Shown piece by piece: positions 1 through 6,609 of a stretch of 17,003 bases of DNA. Position 1 is the stretch's first letter; each line of letters opens with the position of its first letter. The stretch covers positions 1 through 17,003 of the forward strand of contig RKRS01000067.1 of NCBI GenBank assembly GCA_007571275.1, written 5' to 3'. A program made the position numbers and the translations under genes. A model generated the notes under the pieces. That model did no database searches. It was not told where the DNA came from and saw only the letters and a program-made list of their open reading frames with translations. Origin of the DNA: Dehalococcoidia bacterium. Its GTDB lineage: Bacteria > Chloroflexota > Dehalococcoidia > Bin125.

Positions 1-6
1 GTATAA

Positions 7-537
7 TGGACAGGTGTACAGCGGGTCCCCGAGACAGAGGCGCAGGGTCGTATCCACACATCTACCGCGACCGTGGCCGTGATGCCTGAAGCGGAAGAGG
101 TCGATGTCGACCTGGATGAATCGGAGATTCGCCTCGACCTGTTTCACTCGGGCGGGGCCGGCGGACAGAACGTGAACAAGGTTCAGACTGGCGTGCGGCT
201 GACACACGAGCCGAGCGGTATCGTCGTGACCTGCACCGACGAGCGCTCACAGCTCAAGAACAAGATCAAGGCGATGTCCGTGCTTCGCGCCCGGCTGTAT
301 GAGCAACAGCGCTTGGCTGCCGAGCAGGAACGGGCTGACTTCCGCCGCTCACAGGTTGGCTCCGGCGACCGCTCCGAAAAGATCCGCACATACAACTTTC
401 CCGAAAATCGTGTCACCGATCACCGGATCGGCCTCACCCGTCACGATCTCGACGGCATGCTCGATGGCAATCTCGATCCATTGATCGACGCCGCAGCCAC
501 TGCCGAAGAGGCGCGCCTGCTCGCCGAGGCGTCGTGA
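7..537 (+). CDS. prfA: Peptide chain release factor 1 (RF1), C-terminal part
   Basis: RF1 recognises UAA/UAG in the ribosomal A site and triggers peptide release. The visible part begins at the conserved GVQRVPETEAQGRIH stretch and contains the catalytic GGQ motif (SGGAGGQNVNKV, Gln codon 166-168). It also has the RF1-type tail GDRSEKIRTYNFPENRVTDHRIG, which separates RF1 from RF2. About 175 residues that normally precede this part, including the PxT stop-codon anticodon region, lie outside the window. The reading frame is closed by TAA at 4-6, although conserved RF1 sequence starts right after it, so an indel near positions 9-13 is likely. The GTG at 73 is internal and not a real start. prmC follows with a one-base overlap, as expected for this pair. 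Identification is secure; only the left edge is doubtful. Confidence 0.95.
   Translation, partial: WTGVQRVPETEAQGRIHTSTATVAVMPEAEEVDVDLDESEIRLDLFHSGGAGGQNVNKVQTGVRLTHEPSGIVVTCTDERSQLKNKIKAMSVLRARLYEQQRLAAEQERADFRRSQVGSGDRSEKIRTYNFPENRVTDHRIGLTRHDLDGMLDGNLDPLIDAAATAEEARLLAEAS
526..529 (+). promoter_or_regulatory. Ribosome binding site for prmC inside prfA
   Basis: GAGG lies within the last codons of prfA, 7 bases before ATG 537 but only 4 before GTG 534. The spacing decides the start in favour of the ATG. Confidence 0.5.
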
Positions 538-1400
538 TGACCACCCCAGTGAGGCTCCGCGATGTCTGGATGGCGGCCGCCACCGAGTTGGAACTGGCCC
601 AGATTGACGACGCCCGTTTCGAAGCAGAGGTCCTGCTGCGACACGCCACCGGACTCACCAGAGCACAGCTCTACGCCTCACTGACCGAGGAAATCGATCC
701 TGGCGCCAGGCAACGATTCCAGGCGGCGATCGCCGAGCGAACGACGAGGAAGCCGCTGGCGTACATCACCGGCACCCGAGAGTTTTATCGGCTCGAGTTC
801 CGCGTCACGCCCGACGTCCTCATCCCACGACCCGAGTCGGAGCTACTCGTCGACGCGGCGCTCGATCACATGCGCCAGGCGCGCATCCGCACCGCGCAGG
901 TCGCCGACGTCGGAGCTGGCTCGGGGGCTGTCGGTATTGCCTTGGCCAAACACCGGCGTGGGATCCAGCTCATCTGCAGCGATGTGTCGCGGGACGCGCT
1001 GCTCGTCGCACGCGACAATGCCCAGCGACTACTCAGAAGACCCAATGCAGCATTTGTGCAAGGAGATCTGCTGACCCCTCTGCCCGGGCCGTTTCACTGC
1101 GTCGTGGCCAATCTGCCGTACATTCCCGAGGAGCGCATTGACGAACTCGAACCCGAGGTCGCCGATCATGAACCTCGCATCGCCCTGACCCCCGGGACAC
1201 GCGGGACCGAGCTCATCCTGCGATTGATCACCCAGCTTCCGTCGCGCCTGCATCCCAACGGCGTCGCGGTGCTCGAGATCGACCCGGGACAGGAGTCGGC
1301 TATCGCAGACGCCGCCCGCCAGATGCTGCCAAATGCCGAGGTCGCGATCCTCGACGACGTCTCTCAGCAACCCCGGGCGATCCGCATCATCGCCGGATGA
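537..1400 (+). CDS. prmC: Release factor glutamine N5-methyltransferase PrmC (HemK)
   Basis: SAM-dependent enzyme that methylates the GGQ glutamine of RF1 and RF2. An N-terminal helical substrate-binding region (about residues 1-85) is followed by a Rossmann methyltransferase domain. Visible motifs are VLIPRPESELLV (about 94-105), the SAM loop DVGAGSGAVGIAL (from about 124) and NLPYIP at 192-197, the catalytic NPPY-type motif with Leu in place of the first Pro. Length (287 aa) is normal. ATG at 537 is preferred over GTG at 534 because GAGG at 526-529 lies 7 bases upstream of the ATG. The ATG shares one base with the prfA stop (TGATG), so translation is probably coupled. It directly follows its substrate gene, which supports the call. 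Confidence 0.95.
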   Translation: MTTPVRLRDVWMAAATELELAQIDDARFEAEVLLRHATGLTRAQLYASLTEEIDPGARQRFQAAIAERTTRKPLAYITGTREFYRLEFRVTPDVLIPRPESELLVDAALDHMRQARIRTAQVADVGAGSGAVGIALAKHRRGIQLICSDVSRDALLVARDNAQRLLRRPNAAFVQGDLLTPLPGPFHCVVANLPYIPEERIDELEPEVADHEPRIALTPGTRGTELILRLITQLPSRLHPNGVAVLEIDPGQESAIADAARQMLPNAEVAILDDVSQQPRAIRIIAG

Positions 1401-2569
1401 TCATGCCTCAAGATCAGCTGCCGTCGCCCGCCGACGCTCCCGTCCAGGGCTATTGCGCCCCACGATTCACTGCAGTCAAAGAGCAGTTTCAGCAGAACTT
1501 CGTCGACCGCTCGGAAAATGGCGCGGCGCTGGCCATCAGCCTGAACGGCGAGCTGATCATCGACATCTACGGCGGTTGGACTGATGCTAGGCACACGAAG
1601 CCATGGGCCAGCGACACGATCGTCTGCTGCTATTCGGTCGGCAAGGCGATCTGCGCCATTCTCTCCTGGCGTATGGCCGAACGCGGCGAGCTCGACATCG
1701 ACCGACGCGTCGCCGATTACTGGCCTGAGTTCGCCCAGAACGGCAAGGCTGACATCCCCGTTCGCTGGTTGCTCACGCACCAAAGCGGTCTCGCCGCCAT
1801 CCGCCGACCACTTCCGCGTGGCGCGTTTCTCGATTGGGACGTGATGACCTCCGCGCTCGCGGAGCAGGAACCCTGGTGGCCGCCGGGCGAGGCGCACGGC
1901 TATCACTCCAACACACAGGGATTTCTGATCGGCGAGGTGATCCGACGGATCACGGATAGATCGATTGGCGAACACCTGCAGGTTGACCTGAGCGAACCGA
2001 TTGATCTGGACTTTCACTTCGGCACGAAGCCAGAGCATGACGCACGCACAGCGGACATGCTGCCCATCCAGCAGCCGCCTGACTTCCGTCGAGCGCCGCC
2101 GAGCGCGCTGCAGACGCTTGGCGGGCGTAATCCGCCGCACATCGCCAGCGGTCCCGGCTCGCAGAACACCCGCGAGTATCGCGCCGCTGAGTTTCCCTCA
2201 ACGACCGGTCACGGCGCCGCGAGGGGGCTCGCTCGCTTGTGTGGAGCGCTGGCGACCAACGGCCAGCTCGATGATGTGCATATCCTGGAACCGACGACGA
2301 TTGCAAAGATGTCGGCCGAGCAGGTGTACGGGGTCGACCGAATTCTCGGCCGTCCAACTCGCTTCGCCTCAGGATTCCAGATGACGATGGCTGAGCGGCC
2401 ACTCGGGCCCAACCCACACACGTTCGGCCACTTCGGCGGCGGCGGTTCGCTCGCCTTCGCTGACCCGGATGCAGGTGTTGGCTGGGGTTATGTCATGAAT
2501 CAGGGGCGGGGCGGCTGGCAACACCGACACACCCGCCGACTGCTCGACCTGTTCTACGAAGCGCTCTGA
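1397..2569 (+). CDS. Beta-lactamase-family serine hydrolase (class C / esterase-like fold)
   Basis: A 390-residue protein of the large serine beta-lactamase/penicillin-binding-like hydrolase family, which includes esterases, D-aminopeptidases and LACTB-type proteins. The nucleophile motif SxxK is SVGK at 80-83. The flanking region has the typical RMAERGELDIDRRVADYWPEF and LLTHQSGL stretches. The second motif, normally YxN, reads YHSN at 169-172, and a glycine-rich GHFGGGG at 344-350 occupies the place of the KTG/HGG motif. There is no clear signal peptide, so a cytoplasmic location is likely. Start ATG 1397 overlaps the prmC stop (ATGA); ATG at 1403 is an alternative. The substrate cannot be told from sequence, and beta-lactam resistance should not be assumed. 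It is probably cotranscribed with prfA-prmC and converges on guaB3 13 bases downstream. Confidence 0.85.
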   Translation: MIMPQDQLPSPADAPVQGYCAPRFTAVKEQFQQNFVDRSENGAALAISLNGELIIDIYGGWTDARHTKPWASDTIVCCYSVGKAICAILSWRMAERGELDIDRRVADYWPEFAQNGKADIPVRWLLTHQSGLAAIRRPLPRGAFLDWDVMTSALAEQEPWWPPGEAHGYHSNTQGFLIGEVIRRITDRSIGEHLQVDLSEPIDLDFHFGTKPEHDARTADMLPIQQPPDFRRAPPSALQTLGGRNPPHIASGPGSQNTREYRAAEFPSTTGHGAARGLARLCGALATNGQLDDVHILEPTTIAKMSAEQVYGVDRILGRPTRFASGFQMTMAERPLGPNPHTFGHFGGGGSLAFADPDAGVGWGYVMNQGRGGWQHRHTRRLLDLFYEAL

Positions 2570-2582
2570 GGTACTAGAGCCC

Positions 2583-3803
2583 CTAGTCGCGCATCATCTG
2601 ATAGCGCTTGCCCTCAGTCTTGATTGCCGGGGCGATGACCATCTCGGTCTGCTGCAAGTCACGGATCGTTTCTGCGCCGACACTCCCCATACAGGTGCGC
2701 AATGCGCCGATCAGATTCTCCGTGCCATCCGTGCGTGAAGTTGGCCCAAAGAGCAGCCGGTCCAGCGTCGTGTGTTGCCCGACATGCACTCGAACTCCAC
2801 GCGGCAGCTCGGCGTGCGGTGTGGCCATACCCCAGTGGAATCCGCGACCCGGCGCCTCGAGCGTACCGGCGAAAGGAGATCCAATCATGACGGCGTCCGC
2901 GCCAGAGACCAGCGCCTTGCAGAAGTCGCCACCAGTTCGGATACCGCCATCAGTGATGATCGGCACATAGCGACCGGTTCGCTCGAAGTACACGTCGCGC
3001 GCGTACGCGCACTCAATCGTCGCCGAGACCTGCGGCACTCCGATCCCCAGTACCTCCCGAGATGTGCAGGCCGCGCCCGGACCAACTCCGACAAGCAGCC
3101 CGGCGATACCCTCGTCCATCAACTCCAGCGATGCATCGAACCCCACAGTGTTTCCGACCAGCGTGGGAATCGCCATTTCACTGATGAGTTCCCGCAGGAT
3201 CAGCCCTCGCTGGGACCGTGAGTAGTGACGCGCGGTCGTCACAGTCGACTGGACGACGAACACGTCGGGAGCTGCTTCCTTGATCGCTGACGCCAGTCGC
3301 TTGGCATTCGGCGGCGTGACGGAGACCGCAGCGGCGACGCCTCCGTCCTTGATCTCCTGCACGCGTCGACCGATGAGTTCATCACGAATCGGGGTGGTGT
3401 ATGCCCGCTGAAGAATTTCCGTCGCCGTTTCCGTGTCGCTGCCAGCTACCTCTTCCAGCACTTCGCTTGGGTCGTCGAAGCGACACTGCAGGCCTTCCAG
3501 GTTGAGTACCGCCATGCCGCCGCGTCGGCCCACCTCGACAGCGAAGTGCGGGTCAACGACCGCGTCCATGGCGGCGGCGAGAATGGGGATCTCAAGTCGC
3601 TGTCCCGCCAACATCGTGGAGACGTCGGTCAGTTCGGGATTGATCGTCAGCGCGCCGGGGACAATTGCCACGTCATCAAAGCCGTACGCCTCCTGCAATG
3701 ACTTGCGCCGCGGCCGCGACACCGGCTGCGGCCCGGACTCGTACGCGCCCTGCACCAGCTCCTGACCGGGAGTCAGCTGTTCGCGATGCGTCAGTGTGGT
3801 CAT
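2583..3803 (-). CDS. guaB3: GuaB3-type IMP dehydrogenase family protein
   Basis: A 406-residue (beta/alpha)8-barrel protein of the IMP dehydrogenase/GMP reductase superfamily, acting in guanine nucleotide synthesis or salvage. The catalytic cysteine loop is GPGAACTSR with Cys246. The phosphate-binding DGGIRTGGD starts at 285, followed by GADAVMIGSPFAGTLEAPG. The CBS regulatory domain pair normally inserted in GuaB is absent: the barrel runs straight through, and the C-terminal ENLIGALRTCMGSVGA region resembles actinobacterial and cyanobacterial GuaB3. Start ATG 3803 is chosen because GGGGAG stands 4 bases upstream; a longer frame to 3866 would begin inside a hairpin and carries no conserved sequence. 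The gene is monocistronic, converging on the hydrolase and divergent from rsmI. Whether it oxidises IMP or reduces GMP cannot be settled here. Confidence 0.88.
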   Translation of the reverse strand: MTTLTHREQLTPGQELVQGAYESGPQPVSRPRRKSLQEAYGFDDVAIVPGALTINPELTDVSTMLAGQRLEIPILAAAMDAVVDPHFAVEVGRRGGMAVLNLEGLQCRFDDPSEVLEEVAGSDTETATEILQRAYTTPIRDELIGRRVQEIKDGGVAAAVSVTPPNAKRLASAIKEAAPDVFVVQSTVTTARHYSRSQRGLILRELISEMAIPTLVGNTVGFDASLELMDEGIAGLLVGVGPGAACTSREVLGIGVPQVSATIECAYARDVYFERTGRYVPIITDGGIRTGGDFCKALVSGADAVMIGSPFAGTLEAPGRGFHWGMATPHAELPRGVRVHVGQHTTLDRLLFGPTSRTDGTENLIGALRTCMGSVGAETIRDLQQTEMVIAPAIKTEGKRYQMMRD

Positions 3804-3807
3804 CTGT

Positions 3808-3813
3808 CTCCCC
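3808..3813 (-). promoter_or_regulatory. Ribosome binding site of guaB3
   Basis: On the minus strand GGGGAG stands 4 bases before ATG 3803. This is one of the clearer Shine-Dalgarno sites in the window and fixes the guaB3 start. Confidence 0.6.
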
Positions 3814-3853
3814 TTTGCTGCTGCGCGGATTGGCGGTTGGACGTTAAACGCAG

Positions 3854-3876
3854 GAGCGCGGCACATGGCCGCGCTC
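3854..3876 (-). promoter_or_regulatory. Perfect 9-bp inverted repeat in the guaB3 leader
   Basis: Left arm GAGCGCGGC (3854-3862), loop ACATG (3863-3867) and right arm GCCGCGCTC (3868-3876) pair without mismatch. The repeat lies 51 bases upstream of the guaB3 start and just downstream of a TATAAC -10 candidate, so it sits at or near the transcription start. It has no following T-run and is therefore not a terminator. It could be an operator palindrome or a 5' stem-loop in the guaB3 mRNA. Confidence 0.55.
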
Positions 3877-3880
3877 GTTG

Positions 3881-3886
3881 GTTATA
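3881..3886 (-). promoter_or_regulatory. Candidate -10 element for guaB3
   Basis: TATAAC on the minus strand matches the sigma-70 -10 consensus at 5 of 6 positions and lies 78 bases upstream of the guaB3 ATG. No convincing -35 box is found at 16-18 bases, so the call is tentative. Confidence 0.35.
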
Positions 3887-4025
3887 TGCCAGTGTCCCGT
3901 GCGAACGGGCACGTTACCGACCACCTGTCCTGCCTTCACCGGTGATCGTAAGATACCCGACTGCTCCTCAGTCGTTGGTAAAGAACCGAACAACGTCGTC
4001 AGGCGTGATGCCTAGAGTGTTCCCT

Positions 4026-4856
4026 ATGTCCGAGCAACCTGGCGTCCTCTACGTGGTGGCAACGCCGATCGGCAACCTCGAGGACATCACCCTGCGCGCC
4101 TTACGGATCCTGGGGGAAGTTGACCTGATCGCCGCGGAACACGTCCCGGTCGCCCGCGCGTTGCTCCGACACTACGAGATAACAACGCCCGTCACCCCCT
4201 ATCACGATCGCGGGCGCGACGCGCAACGACTGCTCGATCAGATACAGCGAGGGCAATCGGTCGCCCTGATCTCGGATGCCGGCACACCGGGAATCTCTGA
4301 TCCGGGTCGCAACCTCATCGCGGCGGCAATCGAGGCAGACATTTTAGTGACTCCCATCCCCGGCGCTACGGCCCCTGTCGCGCTCTGGTCAGTCAGTGGC
4401 GCGGAGTCGCCGCGTGTGCACATCTATGGCTTTCTGCCTCGCAAAGCGGGTGAGCGGCGCAAGGCCATGCAGGCTCTCCAGACCGACGCGAGCCCAACGA
4501 TCATTTTCGAATCACCTCGAAGAGTCTTGGATACCATCCACGATCTCGTAAACATGATGCCTGAAGCTCAGCTCGTGATCGGACGCGAGCTGACCAAGTT
4601 GCACGAACAGGTCTGGCGTGGTTCACCTGCCGACGCCCTGAAAGAATTCGCCGAACCTCGCGGTGAATTCACCATCCTGATCAGTCCAGCTGCTCTTGAA
4701 CGCCCGGGTTGGTCCGACGCCGAAATCTCGGCTGCGCTCGAGCAGGCCGCATCTCAGGGAGCGTCACGCTCGCAAGCTGCGCGTTTCGTCGCGCAACAGT
4801 CTGGCAGGCCTCGACGCGAGGTTTACGCGCTCTGGCCGTTCAATCAGGAACGATGA
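4026..4856 (+). CDS. rsmI: 16S rRNA (cytidine1402-2'-O)-methyltransferase RsmI
   Basis: Tetrapyrrole-methylase-fold SAM enzyme that 2'-O-methylates C1402 of 16S rRNA in the ribosomal P site. The N-terminus GVLYVVATPIGNLEDITLRAL (6-26) and SDAGTPGISDPG (83-94) are diagnostic. PTIIFESPRR (157-166) and IGRELTKLHEQVWRG (185-199) also match. Length is 276 aa, normal for the family. ATG 4026 places the conserved VATPIGNL at the usual distance from the N-terminus; ATG 4008 in the same frame would add six residues, and the much longer frame back to 3786 is not conserved. No strong Shine-Dalgarno site precedes either start. The usual AEDTR segment reads AEHVP here (36-41), an unusual change. The gene is divergent from guaB3 and is followed by metG after 85 bases. 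Confidence 0.93.
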   Translation: MSEQPGVLYVVATPIGNLEDITLRALRILGEVDLIAAEHVPVARALLRHYEITTPVTPYHDRGRDAQRLLDQIQRGQSVALISDAGTPGISDPGRNLIAAAIEADILVTPIPGATAPVALWSVSGAESPRVHIYGFLPRKAGERRKAMQALQTDASPTIIFESPRRVLDTIHDLVNMMPEAQLVIGRELTKLHEQVWRGSPADALKEFAEPRGEFTILISPAALERPGWSDAEISAALEQAASQGASRSQAARFVAQQSGRPRREVYALWPFNQER

Positions 4857-4941
4857 CATTCCAAAGCGAATATGCGCGTACCCTACACATAGACCAGCAT
4901 TCAGACATTCGAGCACCCGAAATCGATCCCCGCGACCAACC

Positions 4942-6609
4942 ATGAGCGACAACATCCTCGTCTGCGTGGCCTGGCCCTATGCCAACGGCCCGATCCACCA
5001 CGGTCAGCTCGGCGGCGCCTACCTGCCGGCCGATATTTTCGCCCGCTACCACCGGATCTGCGGCAATCGCGTTGCCATGGTTTCCGGCTCCGATACGCAT
5101 GGCACACCAATCACCGTCCGCGCCGATGACGAAGGGCGTACCCCGGCTGAGGTTGTGGCCGAGTTCCACCAGTCCATTCTCGATACCTGGGATGGAATGG
5201 GCATATCGTTCGATACCTTCACGACGACGATGACCGAGAATCATCGTGAGGTCACACATGGCCTGTTTCATGCGCTCCTGGAGCAGGATTACCTGTTCAG
5301 GCAGACACAGGAGCTGTTCTACGATCCGCAGGCCAAACGCTTCCTGCCTGACCGTTACATCGAGGGAGAATGCCCACACTGCGACGAGCCGCGCGCCCGC
5401 GGCGATCAATGCGACACTTGCGGTCGCCAGCTTGACGCCGTTGAGCTGATCAATCCTCGCTCACGCAATACCGGCGCAACACCGGAGCTGCGTAGCTCCG
5501 AGCACTATTTCCTTCGCCTCACCGCGTTCGAGGAACCGCTACGGGAGTGGCTGGACGACGGCAAGGACTTTTGGCGCACGCACGTGATCAACTTCTCTCG
5601 CGGCATGTTGCGTGAGGGTTTGCAGGATCGGGCAATCACCCGAGACATCGACTGGGGCGTTCCCGTGCCATTGGAGGGCTGGGACGACAAGCGAATCTAC
5701 GTCTGGTTCGAGGCGGTGATCGGCTACCTCTCCGCGACCGTGGAGTGGGCCAAGACCAACGGCGATCCAGAAGCCTGGCGAGACTTCTGGCAGTCGGACG
5801 ACGCTCGCATCTACAACTTCATCGGCAAAGACAACGTTCCCTTCCATACGATCATCTGGCCTGCCATCCTGCTCGGCGCCGGCGGCTACAACCTGCCCTA
5901 TGACGTGCCCGCCAATCAGTACATCACCATGAGCGGCTCCAAGGCGAGCACATCGCAGCGCTGGGCCGTTTGGGTCAACGACTACCTCACTCGTTACGAC
6001 CCTGACCCGCTGCGCTACGCCCTCGCCGCGCAAATGCCTGAAACCGCCGATTCCGACTTCTCGTGGTCGGAGTTCTTGCGTCGCAACAACGACGAGCTCG
6101 TGGCCACCTGGGGCAATCTCGTCAACCGCGTGCTCTCACTCATCAATCGCCACTTCGACGCCCAGGTACCCGATCCGGGACCTCTCGATCGCGAAGCCAC
6201 CCGCATGCTCGACCGTGCGCAGTCGGGACTGGAAAGCATCGGCCAGTCGATTGAGGGCGTGCATCTGCGGCAGGGTATCCAGCAGGCCTTCGCGCTGGCG
6301 CAGGAAACAAATCGCTATCTCGACCAGACTGCGCCCTGGCAGGCTGTCAAGTCCGACCGACAGACCGCCGCGCGCAGCTTGTACACGGCGCTCAGCGTGA
6401 TCGCGGCGCTGCGCACCGCGCTGGCGCCCTATCTGCCGTTCAGCTGTCAGCGATTGCATGAAATGCTCAACACTGAAGGCAGCATCGATGAGCTTGGCTG
6501 GCAGATGCACGCGCTTCGGCCCGGTACCCCCCTACAGAAGCCGAAACCGCTCTTCAAGAAGCTCGACCCATCAATCGTCGAGGAAGAAGAGGCACGGCTT
6601 GGGACATGA
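4942..6609 (+). CDS. metG: Methionyl-tRNA synthetase
   Basis: Class Ia aminoacyl-tRNA synthetase that charges tRNA-Met for initiation and elongation. The Rossmann catalytic core starts with VAWPYANGPIHHGQLGGAYLPADIFARYHR. The HIGH motif is HHGQ (19-22) and the KMSKS loop is KASTS (334-338). One zinc knuckle is present (Cys144, 147, 157 and 160), as is the VWFEAVIGYLSA segment. The helical anticodon-binding domain follows, with WGNLVNRVLS and ETNRYLDQTAPW. At 555 residues it has no C-terminal tRNA-binding OB-fold extension. ATG 4942 is chosen because it gives the canonical N-terminus; earlier in-frame codons overlap rsmI. No clear Shine-Dalgarno site precedes it. The stop overlaps the tatD start (ATGA), implying coupled translation. 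Confidence 0.96.
   Translation: MSDNILVCVAWPYANGPIHHGQLGGAYLPADIFARYHRICGNRVAMVSGSDTHGTPITVRADDEGRTPAEVVAEFHQSILDTWDGMGISFDTFTTTMTENHREVTHGLFHALLEQDYLFRQTQELFYDPQAKRFLPDRYIEGECPHCDEPRARGDQCDTCGRQLDAVELINPRSRNTGATPELRSSEHYFLRLTAFEEPLREWLDDGKDFWRTHVINFSRGMLREGLQDRAITRDIDWGVPVPLEGWDDKRIYVWFEAVIGYLSATVEWAKTNGDPEAWRDFWQSDDARIYNFIGKDNVPFHTIIWPAILLGAGGYNLPYDVPANQYITMSGSKASTSQRWAVWVNDYLTRYDPDPLRYALAAQMPETADSDFSWSEFLRRNNDELVATWGNLVNRVLSLINRHFDAQVPDPGPLDREATRMLDRAQSGLESIGQSIEGVHLRQGIQQAFALAQETNRYLDQTAPWQAVKSDRQTAARSLYTALSVIAALRTALAPYLPFSCQRLHEMLNTEGSIDELGWQMHALRPGTPLQKPKPLFKKLDPSIVEEEEARLGT

Larger units (their letters stand above)
3804..4025. other. Divergent intergenic region between guaB3 and rsmI
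   Basis: This 222-base region is the longest non-coding gap in the window. It holds the guaB3 ribosome binding site, the 9-bp hairpin and a -10 candidate. A second small inverted repeat has arms CCCGT (3896-3900) and ACGGG (3905-3909) around GCGA. A TAAGAT at 3949-3954 is a weak -10 candidate for rsmI without a clear -35. I see no small gene or structured RNA family in it. Confidence 0.6.

Noticed and set aside
1364..2140. Long minus-strand open frame (258 codons) opposite the serine hydrolase
   Set aside because: It lies fully antisense to conserved coding sequence, has no recognisable motif or ribosome binding site, and is explained by GC-rich codon bias.
2570..2582. Terminator between the serine hydrolase and guaB3
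   Set aside because: The 13-base gap has no stem-loop with a T-run.
3804..3866. N-terminal extension of guaB3 to 3866
   Set aside because: The extra 21 residues are not conserved and start inside the hairpin; a clear ribosome binding site stands before ATG 3803.
3786..4025. Long N-terminal extension of rsmI
   Set aside because: It overlaps the guaB3 start and promoter region, and the conserved RsmI N-terminus begins right after 4026.
4857..4941. T-box or other riboswitch before metG
   Set aside because: The gap is only 85 bases, without the conserved T-box sequence, specifier-loop structure or terminator.
4840..5409. Minus-strand open frame (189 codons) opposite the metG start
   Set aside because: It is antisense to the conserved catalytic core of metG and has no family features.
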